Below, piece after piece: positions 1-7,814 of a stretch of 42,672 bases of DNA; the stretch's first letter is position 1; every line of letters begins with the position of its first letter. The stretch comes from JBDUDK01 sp040002995 (GTDB taxonomy: Bacteria; Actinomycetota; Acidimicrobiia; Acidimicrobiales; Ilumatobacteraceae): contig JBDUDK010000110.1 of assembly GCA_040002995.1 (NCBI GenBank), forward strand, positions 1-42,672, in the 5' to 3' direction. The position numbers were made by a program, and so were the translations under genes. The notes beneath the pieces were generated by a model. The model was given only the letters and a program-made list of their open reading frames with translations. It was not told the origin of the DNA and did no database searches.

Positions 1-1280
1 CCGCGCTTCACCGGTTCGAGCTCGTCGATGATCTCCATCGCCCGCACCTTCGGCGCGCCCGACACGGTGCCCGCCGGCAGCGTCGCCCGCAGCACGTCGA
101 TCAGGCCGAGCCCGGCGCGCAGCTGCCCCGACACTTGCGAGGTGAGGTGCATCACGTGGCTGTAGCGCTCGAGCGTGAGCAACTCGTCGACTTTCTCCGT
201 GCCGAAACGGACGACGCGACCGACGTCGTTGCGGGCCAGGTCGACGAGCATGATGTGTTCGGCGATCTCCTTCGGATGCTCTTTCAGTTCGGCGGCCATG
301 CGCCGGTCGTCTTCGTCGGTGCGACCGCGACGACGGGTGCCGGCGATGGGCCGCGAAATGACGGTGCTCCCGATCACCTGCACCATCGGTTCGGGCGAGG
401 AGCCGACGATTGTGATCTCCGGATGGCGGAGGAAGTACATGTACGGGCTCGGGTTCACCTGCCGCAGCACGCGGTAAACGTCGTAAGGGTCGGCATCAAG
501 CTCCAGGTCGTAACGCTGTGACAGCACGACCTGGAAGATGTCGCCGGCGCGTATGTACTCCTTGGCGACCTCGACGGCTTGTTCGTAGAGCTCGCCCCCG
601 ATAGTGGAGCGCACGTGCGGCAGATCCTCCGATGCGTCGGGCGGAGCCACCGGGGCGTACGGAAGGGGACGCGCCAGCGCGGCAACCGCGTCGTCGATCC
701 GGGTGACGGCGGCGGCGTAGGCCGTGGCGAGCTCGGCGCTCTCGAGGCCGGCCACCGGCACGCTCTCAATCAGATAAACCCGCTGGCGCCAGTGGTCGAA
801 CGCGGCCAGGCTGCCGATCACCGATAAGACGGCATCGGGCAGGTGGCGGTCGTCGGGAGGTACGTCGGGGAGTCGCTCCACCTCGCGCACGATGTCGTAG
901 CCGAGGTAGCCGACGAGCCCACTCTGCAGGGGCGGGAGGTCGGGAAGCGATGGCGCTCGGTACACGTTGAGCAGCGCCTCGATGGCCACGAGGATGCCTT
1001 GGTCGAGCGGGATGCTCGCGGCAAGCTTCCCCACGACTTCGATATCGCCGCCGCGGGCGATGAGCGTGGCCGACGGGTTGCGGCCGACGAACGAGAACCG
1101 GCTCCAGCGTTCGCCGTGTTCGACGGATTCGAGAAGGAAGCCCTCCCCGTCGCCGACCAACTTGGCGTACGCCGCGACCGGCGTCTCGAGGTCGGCGAGG
1201 AGTTCCGTCCACACCGGGACGACCGAATGGTCGGCGGCCAGCCGGCGGAACTCGTCGAGACTGAGCTTCGGTGTGATCAT
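1..1280 (-). CDS. trpE: Anthranilate synthase component I (3' end off window)
   Basis: Catalyses chorismate plus ammonia to anthranilate, the first committed step of tryptophan synthesis, with a glutamine amidotransferase partner not in this window. The reverse-strand reading starts MITPKLSLDEFRRL at the ATG at 1280. It contains the N-terminal LLES element that forms part of the tryptophan feedback site in TrpE, and the chorismate-binding signatures SHVMHLTSQVSG and LPAGTVSGAPKVRAMEIID near the left edge. About 426 residues are visible; the family is usually near 500, so roughly 70 C-terminal residues lie outside. The start overlaps the hisI stop as ATGA, implying translational coupling. PabB is the main alternative, but the LLES element and the position after hisI favour TrpE. 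Confidence 0.93.
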   Translation of the reverse strand, partial: MITPKLSLDEFRRLAADHSVVPVWTELLADLETPVAAYAKLVGDGEGFLLESVEHGERWSRFSFVGRNPSATLIARGGDIEVVGKLAASIPLDQGILVAIEALLNVYRAPSLPDLPPLQSGLVGYLGYDIVREVERLPDVPPDDRHLPDAVLSVIGSLAAFDHWRQRVYLIESVPVAGLESAELATAYAAAVTRIDDAVAALARPLPYAPVAPPDASEDLPHVRSTIGGELYEQAVEVAKEYIRAGDIFQVVLSQRYDLELDADPYDVYRVLRQVNPSPYMYFLRHPEITIVGSSPEPMVQVIGSTVISRPIAGTRRRGRTDEDDRRMAAELKEHPKEIAEHIMLVDLARNDVGRVVRFGTEKVDELLTLERYSHVMHLTSQVSGQLRAGLGLIDVLRATLPAGTVSGAPKVRAMEIIDELEPVKR

Positions 1281-1645
1281 GCGGGCGCGCTCGCGCCGAA
1301 CGCCCGGAAGAAACACGAGCGGGCGCCGGTGTGGCACGCGCCGCGGCCCTCCTGCTCGACCACGAACAACAACGTGTCGCCGTCGCAGTCATAGAACGCG
1401 CTGCGTACGTACTGGCGGTCACCGCTGGTGTCGCCCTTGCGCCACGTCTCGGCGCGGCTGCGGCTCCAGAAGACCATCCGTCCCTCGTTCAACGTCATCC
1501 GGAGCGTCTCGGCGTTCATCCACCCCATCATCAGCACCAGGCCGGTGCCCTCCTCCTGCACGATGGCGGGAACGAGTCCGTCGGCGTTGAAGGTCACCTC
1601 TGCGAGCTGTTCGGCGGTGGCGGCGATCGGCGTCGTCACGGTCAT
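1277..1645 (-). CDS. hisI: Phosphoribosyl-AMP cyclohydrolase
   Basis: Opens the adenine ring of phosphoribosyl-AMP in the third step of histidine synthesis; cytosolic, zinc-dependent. The 122-residue protein is a complete stand-alone cyclohydrolase without the HisE pyrophosphatase domain. It shows the FWSRSR.TWRKGDTSGD core (about residues 59-76) and the metal-binding block DCDGDTLLF...GACHTGARSCFFR (about 86-114) with its three conserved cysteines. It lies 55 nt downstream of the groES-like stop and overlaps trpE by 4 nt. A TAGCAT hexamer 6 nt before the ATG suggests an internal leaderless start, so hisI-trpE may be transcribed separately from hisC-F. Confidence 0.95.
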   Translation of the reverse strand: MTVTTPIAATAEQLAEVTFNADGLVPAIVQEEGTGLVLMMGWMNAETLRMTLNEGRMVFWSRSRAETWRKGDTSGDRQYVRSAFYDCDGDTLLFVVEQEGRGACHTGARSCFFRAFGASAPA

Positions 1646-1651
1646 CGACCC

Positions 1652-1657
1652 ATGCTA
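1652..1657 (-). promoter_or_regulatory. Candidate -10 (TAGCAT) for leaderless hisI
   Basis: On the minus strand TAGCAT ends 6 nt before the hisI ATG, matching the TANNNT form and spacing seen before several other genes here. There is no obvious Shine-Dalgarno sequence. The inference rests on that recurrence. Confidence 0.4.
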
Positions 1658-1700
1658 GGGGCGCGCCTTCCGTCGCACCGATCCGATTGAAGCGGACCGG

Positions 1701-2033
1701 TCAGAGATAGAGCCCGGTAGACCCCTCGATGCGACTGGCGGCCACGGCGTGGATGTCGCGCTCGCGCAACATGATGTAGTCGTCGCCGCGGACCTCGACC
1801 TCGTAGCGGTCGTCGGGGCTGAACAACACTTGGTCGCCCAGTTCGACGGTGCGCACGTTGGTGCCGATGGCCATGACCTCGGCCCAGACGAGCCGGCGCG
1901 CCACTTGCGCGGTGGCCGGAATCAGAATGCCGCCCGACGACCGGCGCTCGCCCTCGTCGCGCGGGATCTTTACGAGCAGGCGATCACTCAGCATCTTGAT
2001 GGGGAGCTTGTCGCCGCCTTCGCCCATGGCCAC
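1701..2033 (-). CDS. GroES-like co-chaperonin inside the his operon
   Basis: A 110-residue Cpn10/GroES-fold protein. It shows the family start (IKMLSDRLLVKI), a mobile-loop-like stretch (GERRSSGGILIPATAQ, about residues 29-44) with a hydrophobic tripeptide as used for GroEL contact, the roof-to-body segment (WAEVMAIGTN) and the ending DYIMLRERDIHAV. GroES caps the GroEL ring during protein folding, but no groEL is nearby; it sits between hisF and hisI in the same orientation, 18 nt after hisF. The start may be the GTG at 2033 or the ATG at 2027. It could be a second GroES paralogue; its link to histidine genes is unexplained. Confidence 0.8.
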   Translation of the reverse strand: MAMGEGGDKLPIKMLSDRLLVKIPRDEGERRSSGGILIPATAQVARRLVWAEVMAIGTNVRTVELGDQVLFSPDDRYEVEVRGDDYIMLRERDIHAVAASRIEGSTGLYL

Positions 2034-2051
2034 GACGACGACGGTACCGCC

Positions 2052-2819
2052 TCAAGCGATGGGACGCACGGAAATGCCGCCCGCGACGAGCGCCGCCTTG
2101 GCGTCGGCCACCGTGTGCTCGCCGAAGTGGAAGATCGACGCGGCCAGGACGGCATCGGCACCGCCGTCGCGTACGCCGTCGACGAGATGCTCGAGCGTGC
2201 CGACGCCTCCACTGGCTATCACCGGGATACCGACGGCGTCGCACACCGCCCGCGTCAGCGCGAGGTCGAAGCCGTCGCGGGTTCCGTCGCGGTCCATCGA
2301 TGTGAGCAGGATCTCGCCGGCGCCGAGCCGCTCGGCCTCGACCGCCCACGCCAGCACGTCGACGCCCGTCGGCGTGCGGCCACCGTTGACGTAGACCTCC
2401 CAGCCACCGCCCTCGCCGCGCGACCGTGCATCGATCGCCACGACGACGCACTGCGCGCCGAACTCGGTGGCCAGTTCACTGATCAGCTCCGGCCGCTGCA
2501 CAGCCGATGTGTTGACGCTCACCTTGTCGGCCCCCGCTCGAAGGAGCCCGCGAGCGTCGTCGACCGATCGGATGCCACCACCGATCGTGAACGGGATGAA
2601 GACCTGCTCGGCGGTGCGGCGGGCGATGTCGACCATCGTGTGGCGTCCGTCGCTCGACGCGGTGATGTCGAGGAAGATCAGTTCGTCGGCGCCTTCCGCG
2701 TCGTAACGGGCGGCAAGCTCGACCGGATCTCCGGCGTCGCGCAACCCGACGAAGTTCACGCCCTTCACGACACGGCCGCCCGTGACGTCGAGGCACGGGA
2801 TCACGCGGGCGGCGCGCAT
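2052..2819 (-). CDS. hisF: Imidazole glycerol phosphate synthase, cyclase subunit
   Basis: Cyclase half of the HisH-HisF enzyme: uses ammonia from HisH to convert PRFAR into imidazole glycerol phosphate and AICAR. The 255-residue (beta/alpha)8 barrel begins MRAARVIPCLDVTGGRVVKG. Both catalytic aspartates are visible: D11 in PCLD and D130 in VVVAID. Phosphate-binding loops TIGGGIRS and IASGGVGTLEH are intact. The ATG at 2819 overlaps the hisA stop (ATGA). A longer in-frame reading upstream lies over hisA and is not the real N-terminus. Confidence 0.97.
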   Translation of the reverse strand: MRAARVIPCLDVTGGRVVKGVNFVGLRDAGDPVELAARYDAEGADELIFLDITASSDGRHTMVDIARRTAEQVFIPFTIGGGIRSVDDARGLLRAGADKVSVNTSAVQRPELISELATEFGAQCVVVAIDARSRGEGGGWEVYVNGGRTPTGVDVLAWAVEAERLGAGEILLTSMDRDGTRDGFDLALTRAVCDAVGIPVIASGGVGTLEHLVDGVRDGGADAVLAASIFHFGEHTVADAKAALVAGGISVRPIA

Positions 2820-3529
2820 CAGGCGAGCACCTCCAACGCATCGGCGACTCCGAAGCGTCCCTCGTAGATGGCCTTCCCCGTGATCACACCGGCAAGAGGA
2901 AGTGAGCGCAACGCCACGAGGTCCTCGAGCGACGAGATGCCGCCGCTGGCGATGATCGGGACGTTGGTGCGCCGGCAGCATTCGGCGAGCCCTTCAACGT
3001 CGGGCCCGATGAGCATGCCGTCGCGGTCGATGTCGGTGATGACGAGCGCGGCGGCCGCCGGGAACCATGTCAGCGCCTCGTGCAGCGCAACACCGCTTGC
3101 GTCGGTCCAACCGGCGACGGCGACCTCGCCAGCGCGGTGATCGAGTCCGACGGCGACCGGAAGGATCGTGGCGACCTTGTCGACCAAAGAGCGGTCGCGG
3201 ACAGCGGCCGTGCCCATCACCACTCGGCTCACGCCCGCATCGGCGAGAGCGGCGGCGGCATCGACCGAGCGCACGCCGCCTCCGGTCTGGACGGCCACGT
3301 TGATCGGGGCCATCGCCGCGGCGATCGCACCCACCACGGGACGGTTCACCGGATCACCCGAGCGGGCGGCGTCGAGGTCGACGACATGGATCCACCGCAC
3401 CCCGGCGGCGGCAAACGCCTCGGCCATCGCCACCGGATCGTCGCCGTAGGTGGTCTCTCTCGAGTAATCGCCCTGGAGAAGGCGCACACACCGTCCGCCG
3501 CGCAGGTCGATGGCGGGGTACAGGTCCAT
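2819..3529 (-). CDS. hisA: ProFAR isomerase
   Basis: Amadori isomerase converting ProFAR to PRFAR (fourth step of histidine synthesis). The 236-residue barrel starts MDLYPAIDLRGGRCVRL and has general acid/base aspartates in YPAID (D8) and in ITDIDRDG, with phosphate loops QTGGGVRS and IASGGISS. In many actinobacteria this is PriA, which also does the TrpF reaction and, as I recall, carries Arg-Gly-Trp in the flexible active-site loop. Here the loop reads VAVAGWTD, closer to single-function HisA (E. coli SGW as I recall it). A dedicated HisA is therefore the better guess, with trpF elsewhere. It abuts hisH with no gap. Confidence 0.93.
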   Translation of the reverse strand: MDLYPAIDLRGGRCVRLLQGDYSRETTYGDDPVAMAEAFAAAGVRWIHVVDLDAARSGDPVNRPVVGAIAAAMAPINVAVQTGGGVRSVDAAAALADAGVSRVVMGTAAVRDRSLVDKVATILPVAVGLDHRAGEVAVAGWTDASGVALHEALTWFPAAAALVITDIDRDGMLIGPDVEGLAECCRRTNVPIIASGGISSLEDLVALRSLPLAGVITGKAIYEGRFGVADALEVLA

Positions 3530-4168
3530 CTACGAAGTGACGCCGGCCGCCACCCGGGTGAAGTTGCGCAAGAGCTGCAGTCCCGACGCTCCCGACTTCT
3601 CAGGGTGGAACTGAGTGGCGAACACGTTGTCCTGACGGAACGCCGCGTTCAGTGTTCCGCCGTACTCGCAGGTGGCGGCCACGACCGTGCCGTCGTCGGG
3701 AACACCGTGCAACGAGTGCACGAAATACATCCACGTCTTGGAGTCGCGAAGATGAGCGAACATCGGGTCGTCGGGCTTCGTGAGCACCAGACGGTTCCAT
3801 TGCATCTGCGGACGCTTCACCCCCGGCGGGATCCATCGCACTGACCCGTGGATGACGCCGAGACCCTTCGCCGCGGGATCTTCGTCCGATCCGTCGAAGA
3901 GCATCTGCATGCCGATGCAGATACCGAGAAACGGCCGGCCGCTCGACACCGCTTCGTGGGCAACGTCTTCAAGGCCTGATTCGCGCAGCGACTCCATGCA
4001 CCGCCCGAACGCGCCCACGCCGGGTAGCACGACGGCATCGGCGTCACGGATCAGGCGGAGGTCGGCGGTCAGCTCGGCGCGGGCACCGACATGCTCGAGC
4101 GCTTTCTGCGCCGACCGGAGGTTGCCGATGCCGTAGTCGAGGACGGCCAAGAGGGGCTTCGGACTCAC
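3530..4168 (-). CDS. hisH: Imidazole glycerol phosphate synthase, glutaminase subunit
   Basis: Class I glutamine amidotransferase supplying ammonia to HisF. The 212-residue protein has the oxyanion segment LPGVGAFG, nucleophile C84 in LGICIGMQMLF, and the His-Glu pair H188/E190 in QFHPEKS, so the triad is complete. It starts with GTG at 4168, overlapping the hisB stop as GTGA, and ends directly against hisA. The segment after the nucleophile domain reads RPQMQWN rather than the usual PHMGWN, a mild divergence that leaves the catalytic residues untouched. Confidence 0.96.
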   Translation of the reverse strand: MSPKPLLAVLDYGIGNLRSAQKALEHVGARAELTADLRLIRDADAVVLPGVGAFGRCMESLRESGLEDVAHEAVSSGRPFLGICIGMQMLFDGSDEDPAAKGLGVIHGSVRWIPPGVKRPQMQWNRLVLTKPDDPMFAHLRDSKTWMYFVHSLHGVPDDGTVVAATCEYGGTLNAAFRQDNVFATQFHPEKSGASGLQLLRNFTRVAAGVTS

Positions 4169-4755
4169 AGGACGCCCTTCGTGCTCGGCACGCCGTCACC
4201 ATCGACCCGTACGGCGTCGCGCAGGCAACGAGCCAGGCCCTTGAACGTGGCCTCGATGATGTGGTGTGCGTTGTGGCCGCGCTTGAGTGTGACGTGCAAC
4301 GTGATCGCGGCGGCGGTGGCGAACGATGAAACGGCGTGTTCGGCGAGTTGGGGGTCGAACGGAGGGGAGCCGAGCGGGATCACTTCGGGCATCGGCACGT
4401 GCCACTCGACAAACGGGCGGCCCGAGACGTCGAGCGCCACCTCCACGAGGGCCTCGTCGAGCGGGAACATCCCACTTGCGAAACGCCGGATACCGGACTT
4501 GTCACCGAGTGCCTCGCGGAAACACTCACCGAGGGCTATGGCGACGTCCTCGACCGTGTGGTGGCTGTCGACGTGCAAGTCACCCGTGGCCGCCACCTTG
4601 AGGTCAAAGCCGCCGTGACGGCCGAGCTGATCGAGCATGTGGTCGTAGAACGGGAGCCCCGTCGACACCGAGGTGAGCCCCGAGCCGTCGAGGTCGATGC
4701 TGACCTCGATCGAGGTCTCCTTCGTGACACGCGACCGCGACGCCGAACGGGCCAT
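4165..4755 (-). CDS. hisB: Imidazoleglycerol-phosphate dehydratase
   Basis: Dehydrates IGP to imidazole-acetol phosphate; manganese enzyme forming a 24-mer. The 196-residue monofunctional protein (no HAD phosphatase domain) starts at the ATG at 4755, which overlaps the hisC stop as ATGA. It contains the paired metal-binding motifs typical of the family: GLPFYDHMLDQLGRHGGFDL, DSHHTVEDVAIALG and AHHIIEATFKGLARCLRDA. A longer reading upstream runs into hisC and is spurious. Confidence 0.96.
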   Translation of the reverse strand: MARSASRSRVTKETSIEVSIDLDGSGLTSVSTGLPFYDHMLDQLGRHGGFDLKVAATGDLHVDSHHTVEDVAIALGECFREALGDKSGIRRFASGMFPLDEALVEVALDVSGRPFVEWHVPMPEVIPLGSPPFDPQLAEHAVSSFATAAAITLHVTLKRGHNAHHIIEATFKGLARCLRDAVRVDGDGVPSTKGVL

Positions 4756-5819
4756 CACGCCAACAGCTCGCTGAGCGCTCCGAGGAAGTTGTCGTCCTCG
4801 TCGACGGTGCCGATCGTGACCCTCAGGCAGTTGGCGAGCCGCGGCCATCCCGAGCAATCGCGCACGAGGACGGAGCGGTCGAGCAGGCCCTGCCACACCG
4901 TGTGGCCGTCGGTTTCATGCGGCCTGAACAGGATGAAGTTCGCTCCAGACGGCCAGACGTCGACGGGCAGGTTCGAAAGGGCGGAGGCCACCCGCTCGCG
5001 CTCGTCGACGACCGCCTTGACCCGCGCCTCCATCTCGCCCACGAACCCCAAGGCGAGGCGGCCGGCGATTTGCTTGGCCGCATCGAGGTGATAGGGCAGC
5101 GCAACCTTCTCGAGTTCTGCGACGAGCCAGGTGGGGCCGACGAGGTAGCCGAGGCGGGCGGCGGCCATCGACCACGTCTTCGAGAACGTGCGCGTGACGG
5201 CAAGCGGGAGGTCGTCGCCCACCATCGTGAGGGCCGACCACGGCGCGAACTGGCCGTATGCCTCGTCGACGACGACCAACCCAGGGGCGGTGTGCACGAC
5301 GAGACCAACGGTGCCGGCCGACTCGACCATGCCCGTCGGATTGTTGGGAGAGCACAGGAACGTGACGACGGGCTCGGCTTCGCGAAACACCCGGTCGACC
5401 TCGGTGGGGTCGAGTTCGAAGTCCGTGGTCCGTTCACCCTCGGCGACAGCAGTGCCAGTTAGCCGGGCGATGTGACCGTGGAGTTGGTACGTCGGCTCGA
5501 ACGTGGCGGCGGTGCGCCCCGGGCCGCCGTACGCGAGCAGCAGCGCCTGGAGGACCTCGTTCGATCCGTTGGCGGCGAAGATCATCGACGCATCGACCCC
5601 GTGGAACGCCGCGATGGCCTCGCGGAGCGCGAGCGCGGAACGGTCGGGGTAGCGGTGCCACGCGACGCGGGACAGCTCGGCGGCCAGGGCATCGCGCCAC
5701 GCCGCCGGAGGTGGCTCGGGCGATTCGTTCGTGTTCAGCCGCACCCGCACCTCGACCTGCGGAGAGTGATAGCCCTCGAGCGCGCGGAGGTCGTCACGGA
5801 CAGGAGGACGGCGGGCCAT
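4755..5819 (-). CDS. hisC: Histidinol-phosphate aminotransferase
   Basis: PLP-dependent fold type I transaminase making histidinol phosphate from imidazole-acetol phosphate and glutamate. From the ATG at 5819 it is 354 residues. Visible: RLNTNESP near the N-terminus, NPTG at 160-163, the cofactor aspartate in VVVDEAYG (D185), the Schiff-base lysine K214 in TRTFSKTWSMAAARLGY, and the C-terminal LRVTIGT with the substrate-phosphate arginine. The lysine loop (SKTWSMAAARLGY) differs from the common SKAFGLAGLRIGY. A TTG at 5873 would add 18 residues; ATG is preferred because a TACCCT hexamer precedes it by 8 nt. hisD was not found next to it. Confidence 0.93.
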   Translation of the reverse strand: MARRPPVRDDLRALEGYHSPQVEVRVRLNTNESPEPPPAAWRDALAAELSRVAWHRYPDRSALALREAIAAFHGVDASMIFAANGSNEVLQALLLAYGGPGRTAATFEPTYQLHGHIARLTGTAVAEGERTTDFELDPTEVDRVFREAEPVVTFLCSPNNPTGMVESAGTVGLVVHTAPGLVVVDEAYGQFAPWSALTMVGDDLPLAVTRTFSKTWSMAAARLGYLVGPTWLVAELEKVALPYHLDAAKQIAGRLALGFVGEMEARVKAVVDERERVASALSNLPVDVWPSGANFILFRPHETDGHTVWQGLLDRSVLVRDCSGWPRLANCLRVTIGTVDEDDNFLGALSELLA

Positions 5820-5827
5820 TGCGAGCG

Positions 5828-5833
5828 AGGGTA
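5828..5833 (-). promoter_or_regulatory. Candidate -10 (TACCCT) for hisC operon
   Basis: TACCCT on the minus strand ends 8 nt before the hisC ATG. No purine-rich ribosome binding site lies between, so a leaderless operon mRNA is likely. The 63-nt gap to the divergent gene at 5883 leaves little room for other control elements. Confidence 0.45.
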
Positions 5834-5882
5834 GCGGGCGGGCGATGAACGTCGGTTGGTGGGTTTCGGTCAAACTGCGCGG

Positions 5883-6077
5883 ATGAGCAGCGTCACCGCC
5901 GAGTTGTCCGCCCTCACGACCGCGATCGAGGATCTCGAGCGGCGGGTGACTGCGATCGCCGCGGGCTACGCCGGTGAGTCACGCGACGACGTGCTTACCC
6001 CGCTCTACGCGGCCGAACGCCAACTCCGCCAAGCCGCCCGCGCCCTGACCACCGCGGGGCGTGTGCTCGCGACCTAA
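5883..6077 (+). CDS. Small hypothetical helical protein
   Basis: A 64-residue soluble protein of unknown function starting MSSVTAELSALTTAIEDLE. It is Ala/Leu/Glu/Arg-rich with heptad-like spacing over about residues 5-60, so one or two amphipathic helices or a short coiled coil are likely. No signal peptide, membrane segment or cysteine is present. It is divergent from hisC and convergent with nth, with a strong hairpin just after its stop. The ATG at 5883 is chosen over an upstream alternative start at 5856, which would run into the hisC promoter region. Confidence 0.6.
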   Translation: MSSVTAELSALTTAIEDLERRVTAIAAGYAGESRDDVLTPLYAAERQLRQAARALTTAGRVLAT

Positions 6078-6084
6078 CGCGGCG

Positions 6085-6104
6085 CCGGCCCCTCACGGGG
6101 CCGG
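6085..6104 (+). terminator. GC hairpin after 5883-6077 gene
   Basis: CCGGCCCC and GGGGCCGG pair as a perfect 8-bp stem around a TCAC loop, starting 7 nt after the stop codon. No U-run follows, as is common in GC-rich actinobacteria, so it may be an intrinsic-like terminator or an mRNA 3' stabiliser. The rest of the gap to 6222 holds nothing I recognise. Confidence 0.5.
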
Positions 6105-6222
6105 TACACGCAGCAACGCCAAGCGGCGGATCTCGGCATTGCGTTTACCAGGTGGCGGGAACCTGGTTCGTCGCTCACCATACTCAGTTTTCATTTGCGC
6201 GCAAGTCCGCCACCGAGCGCGT

Positions 6223-6867
6223 TCATCGTGCTGTTGACGACGGACAAAAGTCAGATAACACGCACGCGAAGCAGAGCGGTTTTCGGGCAGTACACACCGC
6301 CCGACCATGCAAGATCAGCCGCAGCGAGAAGCGACCGCGCTCCGCTGCAGGGATCATGTCGTTCAGTTCGTACTCGACCTTGACCGCGTCGGTCTGCGTC
6401 GTCAAGCCCAGCCGGATCGCGAGCCGGCCGACGTGGGTGTCGACCGGGAGGCCGGGAAGGTCGAACGCGACCGACCGCACGACGTTTGCCGTTTTACGCC
6501 CCACGCCGGGCAACGTGACGAGATCCTCCATGCTGGTCGGCACGACCCCGTCGAAGCGCTCGACGAGCGCGGTTGCCATGCCGATCAAGCTGCGGGTCTT
6601 GTTTTGATAGAAGCCCGTCGAGCGGATGATCTCCTCGACATCTCCTGGGTCGGCGCCGGCCAACTCATACGGCGTGGGGTAGCGCTCGAAGAGGGTGGGC
6701 GTCACCATGTTGACGCGCACGTCGGTGGTCTGCGCCGAAAGGATCGTCGCCGTGAGCAGTTCGTAGGCGTTGCGATGATCGAGCGCACAGAGCGCGTCTG
6801 GGTAGGCGGCCGAGAGGCGCTTCATGGCCTCCCGCGCTCGTCCCTTCGGCGACCTGGGCTTCACCAT
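6223..6867 (-). CDS. nth: Endonuclease III
   Basis: Bifunctional DNA glycosylase/AP lyase for oxidised pyrimidines in base excision repair. The 214-residue protein has the helix-hairpin-helix LPGVGRKTANVV with Schiff-base lysine K125, catalytic D143 in VDTHVGRL, and a complete [4Fe-4S] loop with cysteines at 192, 199, 202 and 208 (C-x6-C-x2-C-x5-C). Length is normal for the family. A TAGGGT hexamer 9 nt before the ATG suggests a leaderless mRNA, divergent from mshD across a 41-nt gap. Confidence 0.96.
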   Translation of the reverse strand: MVKPRSPKGRAREAMKRLSAAYPDALCALDHRNAYELLTATILSAQTTDVRVNMVTPTLFERYPTPYELAGADPGDVEEIIRSTGFYQNKTRSLIGMATALVERFDGVVPTSMEDLVTLPGVGRKTANVVRSVAFDLPGLPVDTHVGRLAIRLGLTTQTDAVKVEYELNDMIPAAERGRFSLRLILHGRAVCTARKPLCFACVLSDFCPSSTAR

Positions 6868-6876
6868 CGAGCGGTC

Positions 6877-6882
6877 ACCCTA
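6877..6882 (-). promoter_or_regulatory. Candidate -10 (TAGGGT) for nth
   Basis: TAGGGT on the minus strand ends 9 nt before the nth ATG, back to back with the mshD element at 6896-6901. Confidence 0.45.
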
Positions 6883-6895
6883 GAGTCCGCGCCAC

Positions 6896-6901
6896 TACCC
6901 T
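6896..6901 (+). promoter_or_regulatory. Candidate -10 (TACCCT) for mshD
   Basis: TACCCT followed by 7 nt and then the GTG of mshD. Supports a leaderless GTG start at 6909. Confidence 0.45.
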
Positions 6902-6908
6902 CCCCCGG

Positions 6909-7808
6909 GTGCGCCATCTCGAGATCAAGCGGCACATGGCTCCCGACGACGTGGCCGACGTGACCGAGTTGCTCGCGGCGGCCGAACGGGCCGACGGCCA
7001 TCGCGCGCTCACCGACCACCAATGGCTCGACTTGGTGCACGGCGGCCGTCAGGGGTTCGCCGGTCTCGTCGCGTGGGAGGAGGGTCACGCCCATCCGGTC
7101 GCCTACGCGCAGGTGTCGCGGGGCAACGGCTCCTGGGCCCTCGAGCTCGTCATCGATCCCCATCATCGCTACGAGGCGATGACAATCGGGCCCGACATGC
7201 TTGGTGCGGCGATAGATGTCGTGCGGGCCGAAGGCGGCGGCCACGTGCACTGGTGGGTGTTCGAAGCGACGTCGGCCCACGAGCAGCTCGCCATGCTCGT
7301 CGGACTGCGACCGGGACGCGAGCTCTACCAGATGCGACGTTTGCTGCCCATGGGCGAGACGGTGACGATCGAGACTCGGCCGTTCGCAATTGGCCAGGAC
7401 GAGAAGGCGTGGCTCGAAGTGAACAACCGAGCATTCGCCGACCACCCCGAACAGGGCAACTGGGACCTCGACACGCTGCTGGCACGGGAGGCCGAGCCCT
7501 GGTTCGATCCGGCGGGCTTCCTTCTGCACGAAATCGACGAGAAGCTCGCCGGCTTCTGCTGGACGAAGCTCCACCCCGACCACAAACCGGTCCTCGGCGA
7601 GATCTACGTGATCGCCGTCGACCCAACGTTTCACGGTCGGGGCCTGGGGCACCAGCTCACCGTCGCCGGGCTCGACTCCATCGCCAAGCGCGGTGTGAGC
7701 GTGGGCATGCTCTATGTCGACGCCGACAACGTCGCCGCCACGTCGCTCTATCGCTCCCTTGGTTTCGAGGTGCACCACGCCGATCGGGCGTTCGTCGGCG
7801 ACGTTTGA
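6909..7808 (+). CDS. mshD: Mycothiol synthase (mycothiol acetyltransferase)
   Basis: Acetylates Cys-GlcN-Ins with acetyl-CoA in the last step of mycothiol synthesis, the main low-molecular-weight thiol of actinobacteria. The 299-residue protein has the two tandem GNAT domains of MshD: a degenerate N-terminal one (about 1-140) and a conserved C-terminal one (about 155-299). Visible in the latter: WLEVNNRAFADHPEQGNW, GEIYVIAVDPTFHGRGLG (acetyl-CoA loop) and YVDADNVAATSLYRSLGF. The start is GTG at 6909, backed by the TACCCT element. It supports the actinobacterial assignment and fits the TIGR03086 gene at 33093. Confidence 0.93.
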   Translation: MRHLEIKRHMAPDDVADVTELLAAAERADGHRALTDHQWLDLVHGGRQGFAGLVAWEEGHAHPVAYAQVSRGNGSWALELVIDPHHRYEAMTIGPDMLGAAIDVVRAEGGGHVHWWVFEATSAHEQLAMLVGLRPGRELYQMRRLLPMGETVTIETRPFAIGQDEKAWLEVNNRAFADHPEQGNWDLDTLLAREAEPWFDPAGFLLHEIDEKLAGFCWTKLHPDHKPVLGEIYVIAVDPTFHGRGLGHQLTVAGLDSIAKRGVSVGMLYVDADNVAATSLYRSLGFEVHHADRAFVGDV

Positions 7809-7814
7809 CGGCTC

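Noticed and set aside
6093..6308. 71-codon minus-strand frame after nth
   Set aside because: It overlaps the nth [4Fe-4S] loop coding region in another frame and has no start signal or recognisable composition.
6861..7778. 305-codon minus-strand frame opposite mshD
   Set aside because: mshD on the plus strand has clear GNAT motifs; the reverse frame is an antisense shadow.
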